Shown here piece by piece: positions 1-5,805 of a stretch of 5,805 nucleotides of DNA. The DNA is taken from contig CAKPLV010000061.1 of assembly GCA_934167735.1 (NCBI GenBank), positions 1 to 5,805 of the forward strand. The letters are read 5' to 3'. Within the stretch, counting starts at the first letter, position 1, and each line of letters opens with the position of its first letter. The notes beneath the pieces were generated by a model, which saw nothing but the letters and a program-made list of their open reading frames with translations, had not been told where the DNA came from and ran no database searches. The translations under genes and the position numbers were made by a program. This stretch comes from an uncultured Clostridia bacterium (GTDB taxonomy: Bacteria; Bacillota; Clostridia; TANB77; CAG-508).

Positions 1-272
1 TGCTATTGTTATTGATACGTACGCTTAAGAAAAAAAATAGTATATGGGATTGGTATGCAATGGTTTGCACTTTGATAGGTGGAATGGCGTTTTCCATGTC
101 AGCAATGTTATTAATGCCAACACTTATTTCTATGTACTATATTCCTGTGATTTTAAGCAAAAACAGGAAACATGTTATATGGAAATATGTGGCCAGCATG
201 GTGATTTGTGCAATGTTTATTGTGATTCATTTGTGCATTTCAAAGAAAGTTATACAAATAAAAATTTTATAA
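1..272 (+). CDS. Polytopic membrane protein, C-terminal end (partial; start lies upstream of the window)
   Basis: The frame is open from the window edge (first complete codon at base 3) to TAA at 270-272, giving the last ~89 residues of a protein whose start is not visible. Counting from the leucine codon at base 6, there are hydrophobic stretches at about residues 17-34, 35-50 and 58-78, split by a basic loop (SKNRKH, 51-56), so it is an integral membrane protein. An Ser/Met-rich pair of helices followed by a basic loop and a last helix resembles the C-terminus of large membrane proteins of unknown function in Lachnospiraceae polysaccharide loci (DUF6077-like). This is recognition only and weak. 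The TTG at base 6 is an internal leucine codon, not a convincing start. Frame 2 is also open across this stretch but gives an implausible Cys/His-rich peptide, so frame 3 is preferred. The protein ends 14 bases before the next gene. It could instead be the N-terminal half of a gene broken near 240-272 (see findings). Confidence 0.7.
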   Translation, partial: LLLLIRTLKKKNSIWDWYAMVCTLIGGMAFSMSAMLLMPTLISMYYIPVILSKNRKHVIWKYVASMVICAMFIVIHLCISKKVIQIKIL

Positions 273-286
273 GAAAAGAGAAAGTG

Positions 287-1132
287 ATGCAGGGAATTAC
301 AGCGGAAGGATATGGATGGGATTTTATTTGGCAAAATCTACAGGCATATTTGAATGATAATTGGCTATGGATATATATTTTATTATTCTTTGAACTCGTA
401 TTTTTTACAAAAAGCAAACGTTGGATAAAATTGGGAATATATCCATATATTTTGTTTGCACTAACAGTGTGTAATCCATTGGTTGTAAAAATTGCAGGTA
501 AGATATTTGGATTATCAGATAGATATTATCGCTTTTTTTGGCTTATTCCAATAGCTCCAATGATTGGTTTTTGTTATGCGGCTATAGTAAAGAAAGTGAA
601 TAAGTGTTGGATATGTGCGGTTATATGGTTGATGATATTCGGAAGCATTGTTATACTGGGCAAACCAGTATATTCAAGTTCATCACCTCCTTATGTAAAA
701 AAAATGAACGCTTATTATACATGGGATGAAGTCATAGATATTGACAAATTATTGCATTCAGAAGGGAAAAAGAATCCTAAAGTTTTATATTCAGGTTGGC
801 TTGTATATGATATGAGACAGTATGATCCGACTATTAATTCAGTATTGGGGCGAGAAGACTTAGAGACATATAACACATTTTTTGAAGAGAATGATTTACG
901 AGTATTGTTGGAAAGGAAAGATTATCATTCGATTTTGAAATGGGCACAGTTAGCATATTATAAAGAATTAGTAAGTGCAGAAATGTTTAGAGAGGCAGCA
1001 AGTGCAGAAAAAGTAGATTATGTTATTGTAAAATCAGATGATTTAGATGCAGTACAGTTTTACCAAAGTTGGGGGTGCAGCGTATTGGGTGAAGTGGATG
1101 GATATTGCGTGTTACGTACAGAGATTGATTAA
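287..1132 (+). CDS. Membrane protein of unknown function with soluble C-terminal domain
   Basis: This encodes 281 residues from ATG 287; GTG 284 is an in-frame alternative. The frame stays open back to base 29, but the upstream part overlaps the better-looking membrane frame of the previous gene and looks non-coding, so the start is set after its stop. The Shine-Dalgarno is weak (AAGAG around 276-280). Likely transmembrane helices are at about residues 26-40, 48-68, 80-101 and 107-125. The motif YYRFFWLIPIAP (80-91) at the head of helix 3 is typical of a group of uncharacterised membrane proteins in Clostridia polysaccharide loci. Basic clusters at 42-48 (KSKRWIK) and 102-106 (KKVNK) point to the cytoplasm, which puts both the N-terminus and the ~155-residue C-terminal domain outside the cell. 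That domain ends in a strand-rich pattern (DYVIVKS, 244-250; GYCVLRTE, 272-279). No catalytic motif is recognised. A role in polysaccharide assembly is inferred only from its neighbours. Confidence 0.8.
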   Translation: MQGITAEGYGWDFIWQNLQAYLNDNWLWIYILLFFELVFFTKSKRWIKLGIYPYILFALTVCNPLVVKIAGKIFGLSDRYYRFFWLIPIAPMIGFCYAAIVKKVNKCWICAVIWLMIFGSIVILGKPVYSSSSPPYVKKMNAYYTWDEVIDIDKLLHSEGKKNPKVLYSGWLVYDMRQYDPTINSVLGREDLETYNTFFEENDLRVLLERKDYHSILKWAQLAYYKELVSAEMFREAASAEKVDYVIVKSDDLDAVQFYQSWGCSVLGEVDGYCVLRTEID

Positions 1133-1139
1133 TAATTAT

Positions 1140-1144
1140 GGAGA
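1140..1144 (+). promoter_or_regulatory. Ribosome binding site of the initiating sugar transferase
   Basis: GGAGA lies six bases before ATG 1151, inside the 18-base gap after the previous stop. It supports 1151 as the start. No promoter elements fit in this gap, so transcription most likely reads through from upstream. Confidence 0.65.
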
Positions 1145-1150
1145 CGAAAG

Positions 1151-2518
1151 ATGAAAAAAGATAATGAACAGTATAAACGTATAATACGTATTTTTTTAGT
1201 TGTAGTTTTAGTAGCGTGTGAAACAAGTTTTTTTATGTATAGTTGGATAAAAAGCTATAATTTATATACAGTATTTCCATTTTTCCAAAAAGGTCATTGT
1301 ATGATGGCAGGAATGTATGTAATGTATCAAATGATTTTTTTATATATATTTGGTGGCTTGAAAGTTGGCTATCTAAAAAAAGCTAATATTATTTATTCAC
1401 AGATTTTAGCATTGATATGTGCCAATATTGTTATGTATTTACAGATTGTATTGCTTTCTGTTCGGTTTGTAAATGTAGGACCATTACTGAAAATAACGGT
1501 TTACGATATTGGAATTGTAGTGATTGTAGCAGTGATCAGCGAAAAAATTTTTCGAAAACTTTTTCCACCACGTAAGTTATTAGTAGTGTATGAGGAGTAT
1601 GATCCAACAGAGTTTATCAACAAATTAAATACAAGAAAAGATAAGTATAAAGTAGAACAAAAGATTAATGTAAGTGCTGGTTTGGACATAGTTGAAAAAG
1701 AAATAAAAAAATATGAAGGAGTTGTTATATACGATGTACACTCTGAGACTCGCAACAAAATTCTTAAGTTTTGTTATGGGAATGATATTAGGGCGTATTC
1801 AACAACAAAAGTATCGGATATTCTGATACGTGGGGCAGAAAGTTTACATATTTTTGATACTCCGTTATTGTTATATAGAAACCATGGGTTAAGCTTCGAG
1901 CAAAGATTTCTAAAGAGAACTATGGATATTTTGGTATCAGCATTAATGTTGTTGATTACTTCTCCTATTTTCTTAGTTGCCTCTATCGCAATAAAACTAT
2001 ATGATGGGGGTCCAGTATTTTATCGTCAGGCGAGATGTACCATGAATGGAAAAGTGTTTCATATTTTTAAGTTTCGAAGTATGATAGTAGATGCAGAAAA
2101 AGATGGAAAGTCTCAACCAGCAGCAGATCATGATCCAAGAATAACGCCAGTAGGAAGAATATTGCGCGCAACACGGTTAGATGAACTGCCACAATTAATA
2201 GATATACTGATTGGAAACATGAGTCTGGTAGGACCTCGTCCAGAGCGGGTGGAGCATGTAGAAAAGTATACGGAAGATCTTGCGGAATTTGAATATCGTC
2301 TAAAAGTACGTGGGGGACTGACGGGATATGCTCAGATTTATGGAAAATATAATACAAGTCCATATGATAAGTTGCAGCTTGATTTGATATATATTCAGAA
2401 TTATTCTATCTTCTTAGATATTAAACTGATTTTAATGACCATAAAAATTATGTTTATGAAAGAAAGCACAGAAGGTTTTACTGAAGAGCAACGGAAGGAT
2501 ATTCAGGAAAAAGAATGA
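1151..2518 (+). CDS. Undecaprenyl-phosphate sugar-1-phosphate transferase (initiating enzyme, WcaJ/WbaP/CpsE-like polyprenyl-phosphate hexose-1-phosphate transferase)
   Basis: The 455-residue length is normal for the long form of this family, which moves a hexose-1-phosphate from a UDP-sugar to undecaprenyl phosphate at the inner membrane face and so commits the first sugar of the repeat unit. Four N-terminal hydrophobic helices (about 11-33, 51-75, 80-104, 113-134) precede a CoA-binding-like cytoplasmic domain (about 141-245). The bacterial sugar transferase domain starts at KRTMDI (255-260) with its membrane-embedded helix (260-283). Visible family motifs are FKFRSM (306-311), DPRITPVGR (328-336), the catalytic Asp-Glu pair in RLDELPQ (D344, E345), GNMSLVGPRPER (355-366) and RGGLTGYAQIYGKY (387-400). 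All key motifs are intact, so the enzyme is probably active. Whether it transfers glucose, galactose or another sugar cannot be read from the sequence. Its TGA overlaps the next start in ATGA, which suggests translational coupling. Confidence 0.95.
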   Translation: MKKDNEQYKRIIRIFLVVVLVACETSFFMYSWIKSYNLYTVFPFFQKGHCMMAGMYVMYQMIFLYIFGGLKVGYLKKANIIYSQILALICANIVMYLQIVLLSVRFVNVGPLLKITVYDIGIVVIVAVISEKIFRKLFPPRKLLVVYEEYDPTEFINKLNTRKDKYKVEQKINVSAGLDIVEKEIKKYEGVVIYDVHSETRNKILKFCYGNDIRAYSTTKVSDILIRGAESLHIFDTPLLLYRNHGLSFEQRFLKRTMDILVSALMLLITSPIFLVASIAIKLYDGGPVFYRQARCTMNGKVFHIFKFRSMIVDAEKDGKSQPAADHDPRITPVGRILRATRLDELPQLIDILIGNMSLVGPRPERVEHVEKYTEDLAEFEYRLKVRGGLTGYAQIYGKYNTSPYDKLQLDLIYIQNYSIFLDIKLILMTIKIMFMKESTEGFTEEQRKDIQEKE

Positions 2519-3663
2519 AAAAAATTACATTTTTAATGTTACATCTGGGATATGGTGGAGCGGAGCAGGCTGTTATAGCACAAGCTAATTTATTGGTAGA
2601 AAAATACAATGTAGAGATAATAAGTTTTTATAAGTTGTATGAAAATCCTGCATTTGAAGTGGATCCTCGGATTGAAATAAAATATCTTACAGAGAATGTT
2701 AAACCAAACAGAGAAGAAATAAAAAAAGCTATTAGTGCACGTGAAGTTGGAAAAATAGTGAAAGAAGGGATAAACAGCCTAAAAATACTTTATTGGAGAA
2801 AATATAAAATGCGGACTGCAATACGAGAATGTGATTCGGATGTTTTTATTTCTTCAAGATATATATATCACAAATTATTAACTAAGAATGCGCCGGAAAA
2901 AGCAGTTTGTATTGCACAAGAACATAATCATCATAATGGAAATGAAAAATATATAAGAAGGCAGATACAGGCAATAAAGGATATGGATTATTTTATGCCG
3001 GTATCCAGAGAACTGACGGAGTTTTACAGGGAAAGAACTAGGGGAATGAAGGTTAAATGCAAATACATTTCCCATTATCTGGAGAAAATTCCTCAAGAAA
3101 ATTCTGATTTAACAGGAAAAAAAATAATATCAGTAGGTAGGTTAGCTCCAGAAAAAAATTTTGTTGAGTTGATTGATATTTTTGCACTGATATCTAAAAA
3201 TAATAAAGACTGGCAGCTGCACATCGTAGGAGACGGCGCGGAAAAAGAACGATTAATTAAAATTATAAAAGAAAATGGGTTGAATGAAAAAGTAATTTTA
3301 CATGGATATCAAAATAAAGAGTATATTGCAAAATTAATGTATCAATCTTCGATTTATGTTATGACTTCACTGACAGAATCATTTGGACTAGTGTTAATAG
3401 AAGCGCAGTCATTTGGTATTCCATGCATTGCTTATGACTGTGCACAGGGAGCAAAAGAGATAATTCAATCTTACAAAAATGGAATATTAATTGAAAAACA
3501 TTCACAAAGTCAAATGGTGAAAGAATTGGAAAAACTGATATCAGATTATAACTACAGAAAAAAGATCGGAGAAGAAGGAAAAAAGAATGCATTGAAATAC
3601 TCAAAAGAGAGTGTTGCAACTTTATGGTATGATTTTATTGATAGTATAACTAAAAAAGTGTAA
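2515..3663 (+). CDS. Glycosyltransferase, GT4 family (GT-B fold)
   Basis: The protein has 382 residues, normal for GT4. It probably transfers a sugar from a nucleotide-sugar donor with retention of configuration to the lipid-linked acceptor on the cytoplasmic face of the membrane. The N-terminal half shows the acceptor-side glycine loop in LGYGGAEQAV (11-20) and EHNHH (136-140). The donor domain begins at KKIISVGRLAPEKNF (202-216) and continues with HIVGDG (236-241) and LHGY (262-265). The retaining-enzyme E-x7-E motif is present in TESFGLVLIEA (E288, E296), followed by GIPCIAYDCAQGAKEII (301-317), which usually contacts the donor diphosphate, and NGIL (322-325). There is no transmembrane helix. 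The start ATG 2515 overlaps the previous stop, with AGGAAA at 2505-2510 as ribosome binding site. The linkage and sugar specificity cannot be predicted. It is likely the second-sugar or a later transferase of the repeat unit. Confidence 0.93.
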   Translation: MKKITFLMLHLGYGGAEQAVIAQANLLVEKYNVEIISFYKLYENPAFEVDPRIEIKYLTENVKPNREEIKKAISAREVGKIVKEGINSLKILYWRKYKMRTAIRECDSDVFISSRYIYHKLLTKNAPEKAVCIAQEHNHHNGNEKYIRRQIQAIKDMDYFMPVSRELTEFYRERTRGMKVKCKYISHYLEKIPQENSDLTGKKIISVGRLAPEKNFVELIDIFALISKNNKDWQLHIVGDGAEKERLIKIIKENGLNEKVILHGYQNKEYIAKLMYQSSIYVMTSLTESFGLVLIEAQSFGIPCIAYDCAQGAKEIIQSYKNGILIEKHSQSQMVKELEKLISDYNYRKKIGEEGKKNALKYSKESVATLWYDFIDSITKKV

Positions 3664-3674
3664 AAGGAATATAT

Positions 3675-4970
3675 ATGAACAAATTAGAAAAGTTAGAAAA
3701 TATAACAATAACATATAGTAAGTGTCTTGTATTATTTTTGATGTGTTTTATACCATTTAGAAATGAGTTAGAGCTTCTCTTAGGAACATATATAAAAGTT
3801 TTGCCAGATATGATGATTTTGATTTTGCTTATGGGTTATGTGATATCCCAAAGAGGTAGGGTTAAAATCCAACTAAGTGATATCATTTTTTGTTTGTTTT
3901 TTTTGGTGGCTTTAATAAATACTATTTTTATAAAAAAAATAAGTATAAGTATATATATAATGGAAGTGAGAAGTTTAGCCGTTTATTATATTTTATACGT
4001 TGTTATTAGAAACTATAAATTTGAACAGAATTATATTTTGAAAATATGTAAATGTATAAGAGGATTGACCTATTTGCTTTTTGTGCTTGGAATGATTGAA
4101 ATGCTTAGCAGTAAAATGCTGCTTTTTCCTAAGAGCGTTGCGGAATCAATTATTTACGCGGATAATTTTTCAAGAATGTATGGAATGTTTTGCAATCCTA
4201 ATACTTATGGTGCATTTCTGGTACTGACATTTTTCTTTGTAATATATCATGCAAAAGGAGAAAAACTATGGGTCTATAAATGCATAGCGTTGGCATCATT
4301 ATTTATGACCATGTCAAGAAGTTCTCTCCTTATCTTTATATTTGTCGGGATTTTGTACATTTTAATTTTTAGAAAGGAGCTTCTGGAGAATAAAAAAGCT
4401 CTTATTTTACAAATAATTATAGTTGGCTTAATAAGCATTGGCATTTATATGCTGAGTGTTGTAGGACGGGAATCTATGGTGAAATATATTAATGCAGGAA
4501 CTACAGCTGAAGAAGCCGAGACGACAATGTTTGACCGACTTAAGGAAATGAATTCAGAAGAGATTGTTGAACAATCTAATTTAGTAGGAAGAATTTTTAT
4601 TGTGAAAACGGGTATCCAAATATGGAAAGACAATGCAATATTGGGTACAGGTTTTGGAACATATGGATCTGGTGCAAGTATGGCATGGATACCAGAGATT
4701 TATGAACAATATGGTATACCAGCTGGATGTTATTCAGATAACGAATATATAAAGGATATTGTAGAAACTGGTAGTGTTGGTTTTCTACTTCTATGTTTAT
4801 TTTTGGTAAGTATTTTATATGAACAAAGGAAAAAACCTTTAAACATATTAATTTGTATAATGGTAGGATGGTTTGGATTGTTTTATAATGTATTTGAAGT
4901 TCAAATTGTAGCTTTTTTGCTATGGGGATATCTTGGAGTATTAAATCAAAATAAGGAATATGAGAGGTGA
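3675..4970 (+). CDS. Wzy-like O-antigen/capsule polymerase (O-antigen ligase family membrane protein)
   Basis: This is a 431-residue polytopic membrane protein with about ten to twelve hydrophobic segments. A large hydrophilic loop lies at about 263-360, the hallmark of Wzy polymerases and WaaL-type ligases. Family features visible are the segment RMYGMFCNPNTYGAFL (167-182), TMSRSSLL (212-219) at a membrane edge, a loop containing NLVGRIFIVKTG (302-313) then AILGTGFGTYG (321-331), and SDNEYIKDIVETGSVGF (354-370) before the last helices. In a Wzx/Wzy pathway it would join repeat units on the outer face of the membrane. The order initiating transferase, glycosyltransferase, polymerase favours polymerase over ligase, and Gram-positives lack a lipid A ligase role, but sequence alone does not separate the two. 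AAAAGGAA (3662-3669), overlapping the previous stop, serves as ribosome binding site. Two 8-base homopolymer runs lie in the first quarter of the gene. Confidence 0.88.
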   Translation: MNKLEKLENITITYSKCLVLFLMCFIPFRNELELLLGTYIKVLPDMMILILLMGYVISQRGRVKIQLSDIIFCLFFLVALINTIFIKKISISIYIMEVRSLAVYYILYVVIRNYKFEQNYILKICKCIRGLTYLLFVLGMIEMLSSKMLLFPKSVAESIIYADNFSRMYGMFCNPNTYGAFLVLTFFFVIYHAKGEKLWVYKCIALASLFMTMSRSSLLIFIFVGILYILIFRKELLENKKALILQIIIVGLISIGIYMLSVVGRESMVKYINAGTTAEEAETTMFDRLKEMNSEEIVEQSNLVGRIFIVKTGIQIWKDNAILGTGFGTYGSGASMAWIPEIYEQYGIPAGCYSDNEYIKDIVETGSVGFLLLCLFLVSILYEQRKKPLNILICIMVGWFGLFYNVFEVQIVAFLLWGYLGVLNQNKEYER

Positions 4971-4971
4971 T
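4964..4971 (+). promoter_or_regulatory. Strong Shine-Dalgarno that decides a TTG start
   Basis: GAGGTGAT matches eight consecutive bases of the perfect Shine-Dalgarno AGGAGGTGATC. The GAGG core ends nine bases before TTG 4977 and only four bases before ATG 4972. The ATG is followed by one codon and a stop (ATG AGT TGA), so only the TTG can start the downstream protein. The site overlaps the stop codon of the polymerase gene, which fits translational coupling. Confidence 0.75.
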
Positions 4972-4976
4972 ATGAG

Positions 4977-5672
4977 TTGATACCGAAAAAAATTCATTAT
5001 GTATGGGTTGGGGGAAATGAGAAAAACAACACAATAAAGCAATGTATGAAGACTTGGGGAAAGCATTTGGAAGGATATGAAGTTATTGAATGGAATGAAA
5101 ATAATTTTGATATAGATTCACATCCATTTGTGAAAGCAGCATATAAAGCTAAAAAGTGGGCATATGTGAGTGATTACATAAGGGCGTATGTAATATACAA
5201 ATATGGTGGAATCTATTTGGATACAGACATACTAGTATTAGATAATTTTGATCGCTTTTTAAATAATCGCGCATTTGTTGGTTTTGAAAATCCACAATAT
5301 CCATTTACTGCAGTCTTTGGTGCAGAACCCGGTCATCCATTAGTAAAGGATATGATAGAATACTATGACCGTTTAGATGAATATAAGTTTGATTTCGAAA
5401 AAAATAATACGATATCAGTATCAGATTTGCTAATAAAAAAATATCATTGTAAAGTAGGAAATAAATTTCAGATTTTAGATGAAGATATTGCTGTTTATCC
5501 GGATACTGTGTTATGTAATCCGTCTGAAAATTCGATATCTATTCATGTGTTTACGGGAACGTGGTTGGAAGGGAAAAAAGCTTTGGCACGAAAAATTAAT
5601 GTGTTTTTAAAAATCCATGTTACGAATAAGAAAAGAGCAAAGCTATTCCGAAAATATATTATGCGGGTATAA
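4977..5672 (+). CDS. GT32-like glycosyltransferase with DXD motif (capsular polysaccharide glycosyltransferase)
   Basis: The protein has 231 residues from a TTG start, close to the usual size of this family. Family members typically begin M-I-P-K-x-I-H-Y, and here TTG is followed directly by IPKKIHYVWVGG (2-13), so TTG 4977 is the right start; no in-frame ATG lies near. Further family signatures are YEVIEWNENNFDI (34-46), KKWAYVSDYIRAYVIYKYGG (59-78) and the metal- and nucleotide-sugar-binding DXD (D82-T-D84) in GIYLDTD. Later come FGAEPGHPL (114-122) and a C-terminal HVFTGTW (190-196), which corresponds to the conserved His...Trp end of the catalytic domain. The enzymes are cytoplasmic or peripheral membrane GT-A transferases that add a sugar to lipid-linked oligosaccharide. 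The C-terminus is strongly basic (NKKRAKLFRK, 217-226), consistent with membrane association (inference). Donor sugar and linkage are not predictable. Confidence 0.93.
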   Translation: MIPKKIHYVWVGGNEKNNTIKQCMKTWGKHLEGYEVIEWNENNFDIDSHPFVKAAYKAKKWAYVSDYIRAYVIYKYGGIYLDTDILVLDNFDRFLNNRAFVGFENPQYPFTAVFGAEPGHPLVKDMIEYYDRLDEYKFDFEKNNTISVSDLLIKKYHCKVGNKFQILDEDIAVYPDTVLCNPSENSISIHVFTGTWLEGKKALARKINVFLKIHVTNKKRAKLFRKYIMRV

Positions 5673-5676
5673 GGAG
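5671..5676 (+). promoter_or_regulatory. Ribosome binding site of the last gene
   Basis: AAGGAG overlaps the TAA of the preceding gene and sits four bases before ATG 5681. It supports 5681 as a real start even though only 125 bases of the gene are visible. Confidence 0.75.
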
Positions 5677-5680
5677 AAGT

Positions 5681-5805
5681 ATGAAAGCATTTTTTAAGAG
5701 ACTTTATGATAAATCGGATGATCAATTTTATAGAGAAATGAAAAGAAATCTGCAGGAAGAAACAAAAATGTTCATCATTACGGCAAATCCAGAGGCATTT
5801 ATGTA
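5681..5805 (+). CDS. Probable WecG/TagA/CpsF-family glycosyltransferase, N-terminal fragment (partial)
   Basis: Only the first 41 codons are present; the gene runs off the window. The fragment has a basic, amphipathic N-terminus (residues 1-30) followed by MFIITANPEAFM (30-41). The pattern F-I-[IV]-T-A-N-P-E is what I recognise from the first conserved segment of the WecG/TagA/CpsF family, which adds a sugar (ManNAc in the characterised WecG and TagA enzymes) to polyprenyl-diphosphate-linked acceptors. The longer N-terminal segment seen in TagA-type members before this motif (a strand with a Gly-Val-Pro pattern) is missing, so this may be a short-N-terminus subgroup or another family. The gene follows the previous stop by eight bases with a good ribosome binding site, so it belongs to the same operon and most likely supplies another transferase for the repeat unit. 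Confidence 0.65.
   Translation, partial: MKAFFKRLYDKSDDQFYREMKRNLQEETKMFIITANPEAFM

Noticed and set aside
261..272. Programmed -1 frameshift signal at the AAAATTTTA stretch joining the first two ORFs
   Set aside because: In the zero frame the codons are AAA ATT TTA, which does not form an X-XXY-YYZ slippery heptamer with good re-pairing, and no stable downstream stem is evident.
44..286. N-terminal extension of the second membrane protein in frame 2
   Set aside because: The frame is open but reads as a Cys/His-rich, non-hydrophobic peptide unlike any family, while frame 3 over the same bases gives clean transmembrane helices.
2067..2363. Minus-strand open frame of 98 codons
   Set aside because: It is antisense to the most conserved part of the sugar transferase domain, so the openness is explained by codon use on the coding strand.
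4104..4133. Hairpin followed by a T run (AGCAG 4107-4111 with CTGCT 4119-4123, then TTTTT), resembling an intrinsic terminator
   Set aside because: The stem is only five pairs with a seven-base loop and lies inside the coding sequence of the polymerase, so termination there would be counterproductive. Likely chance.
4972..4974. ATG as the start of the GT32-like gene
   Set aside because: It is in a different frame and meets TGA after one codon. The family's IPK start follows TTG 4977 directly.
4597..5034. Open reading frame of 145 codons on the minus strand
   Set aside because: It lies antisense to the polymerase and GT32-like genes, both well supported by family motifs, and its own product shows no recognisable domain. 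It is most likely a shadow.

Overview
The window is a stretch of about 5.8 kb from an exopolysaccharide or capsule biosynthesis operon of a low-GC Gram-positive bacterium. The DNA is AT-rich, with Ile/Lys-rich proteins, purine-rich Shine-Dalgarno sites and very tight gene packing. The gene families, and the style of the first two membrane proteins, most resemble gut Clostridia of the Lachnospiraceae type; that assignment is by recognition, not by a search. All genes lie on the + strand. The gaps are 14, 18, 11, 6 and 8 bases, and one junction overlaps by 4 bases, so no internal promoter or terminator is expected, and none was seen. The window starts inside one gene and ends inside another.

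Layout. Bases 1-272 hold the C-terminal end of a polytopic membrane protein. Bases 287-1132 encode a second membrane protein with about four N-terminal transmembrane helices and a soluble C-terminal domain. These two may be separate genes or two halves of one broken gene. Bases 1151-2518 encode a polyprenyl-phosphate sugar-phosphate transferase, which starts the lipid-linked repeat unit. Bases 2515-3663 encode a GT4-family glycosyltransferase. Bases 3675-4970 encode a Wzy-like O-antigen/capsule polymerase. Bases 4977-5672 encode a GT32-like DXD glycosyltransferase that starts at TTG. From 5681 to the window end is the N-terminus of a probable WecG/TagA/CpsF-family glycosyltransferase.

How they fit together (inference from family knowledge). 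The initiating transferase loads a sugar-1-phosphate onto undecaprenyl phosphate on the inner face of the membrane. The GT4, GT32 and WecG/TagA/CpsF-like enzymes extend the oligosaccharide. A Wzx-type flippase, not in this window, would export it, and the Wzy-like protein would polymerise it outside. The roles of the two leading membrane proteins are unknown. No RNA gene, CRISPR array, mobile element or clearly novel system was found. The points most worth checking are the possible split of the first two genes and the TTG start with a nested ATG-codon-stop triplet at 4972-4980.
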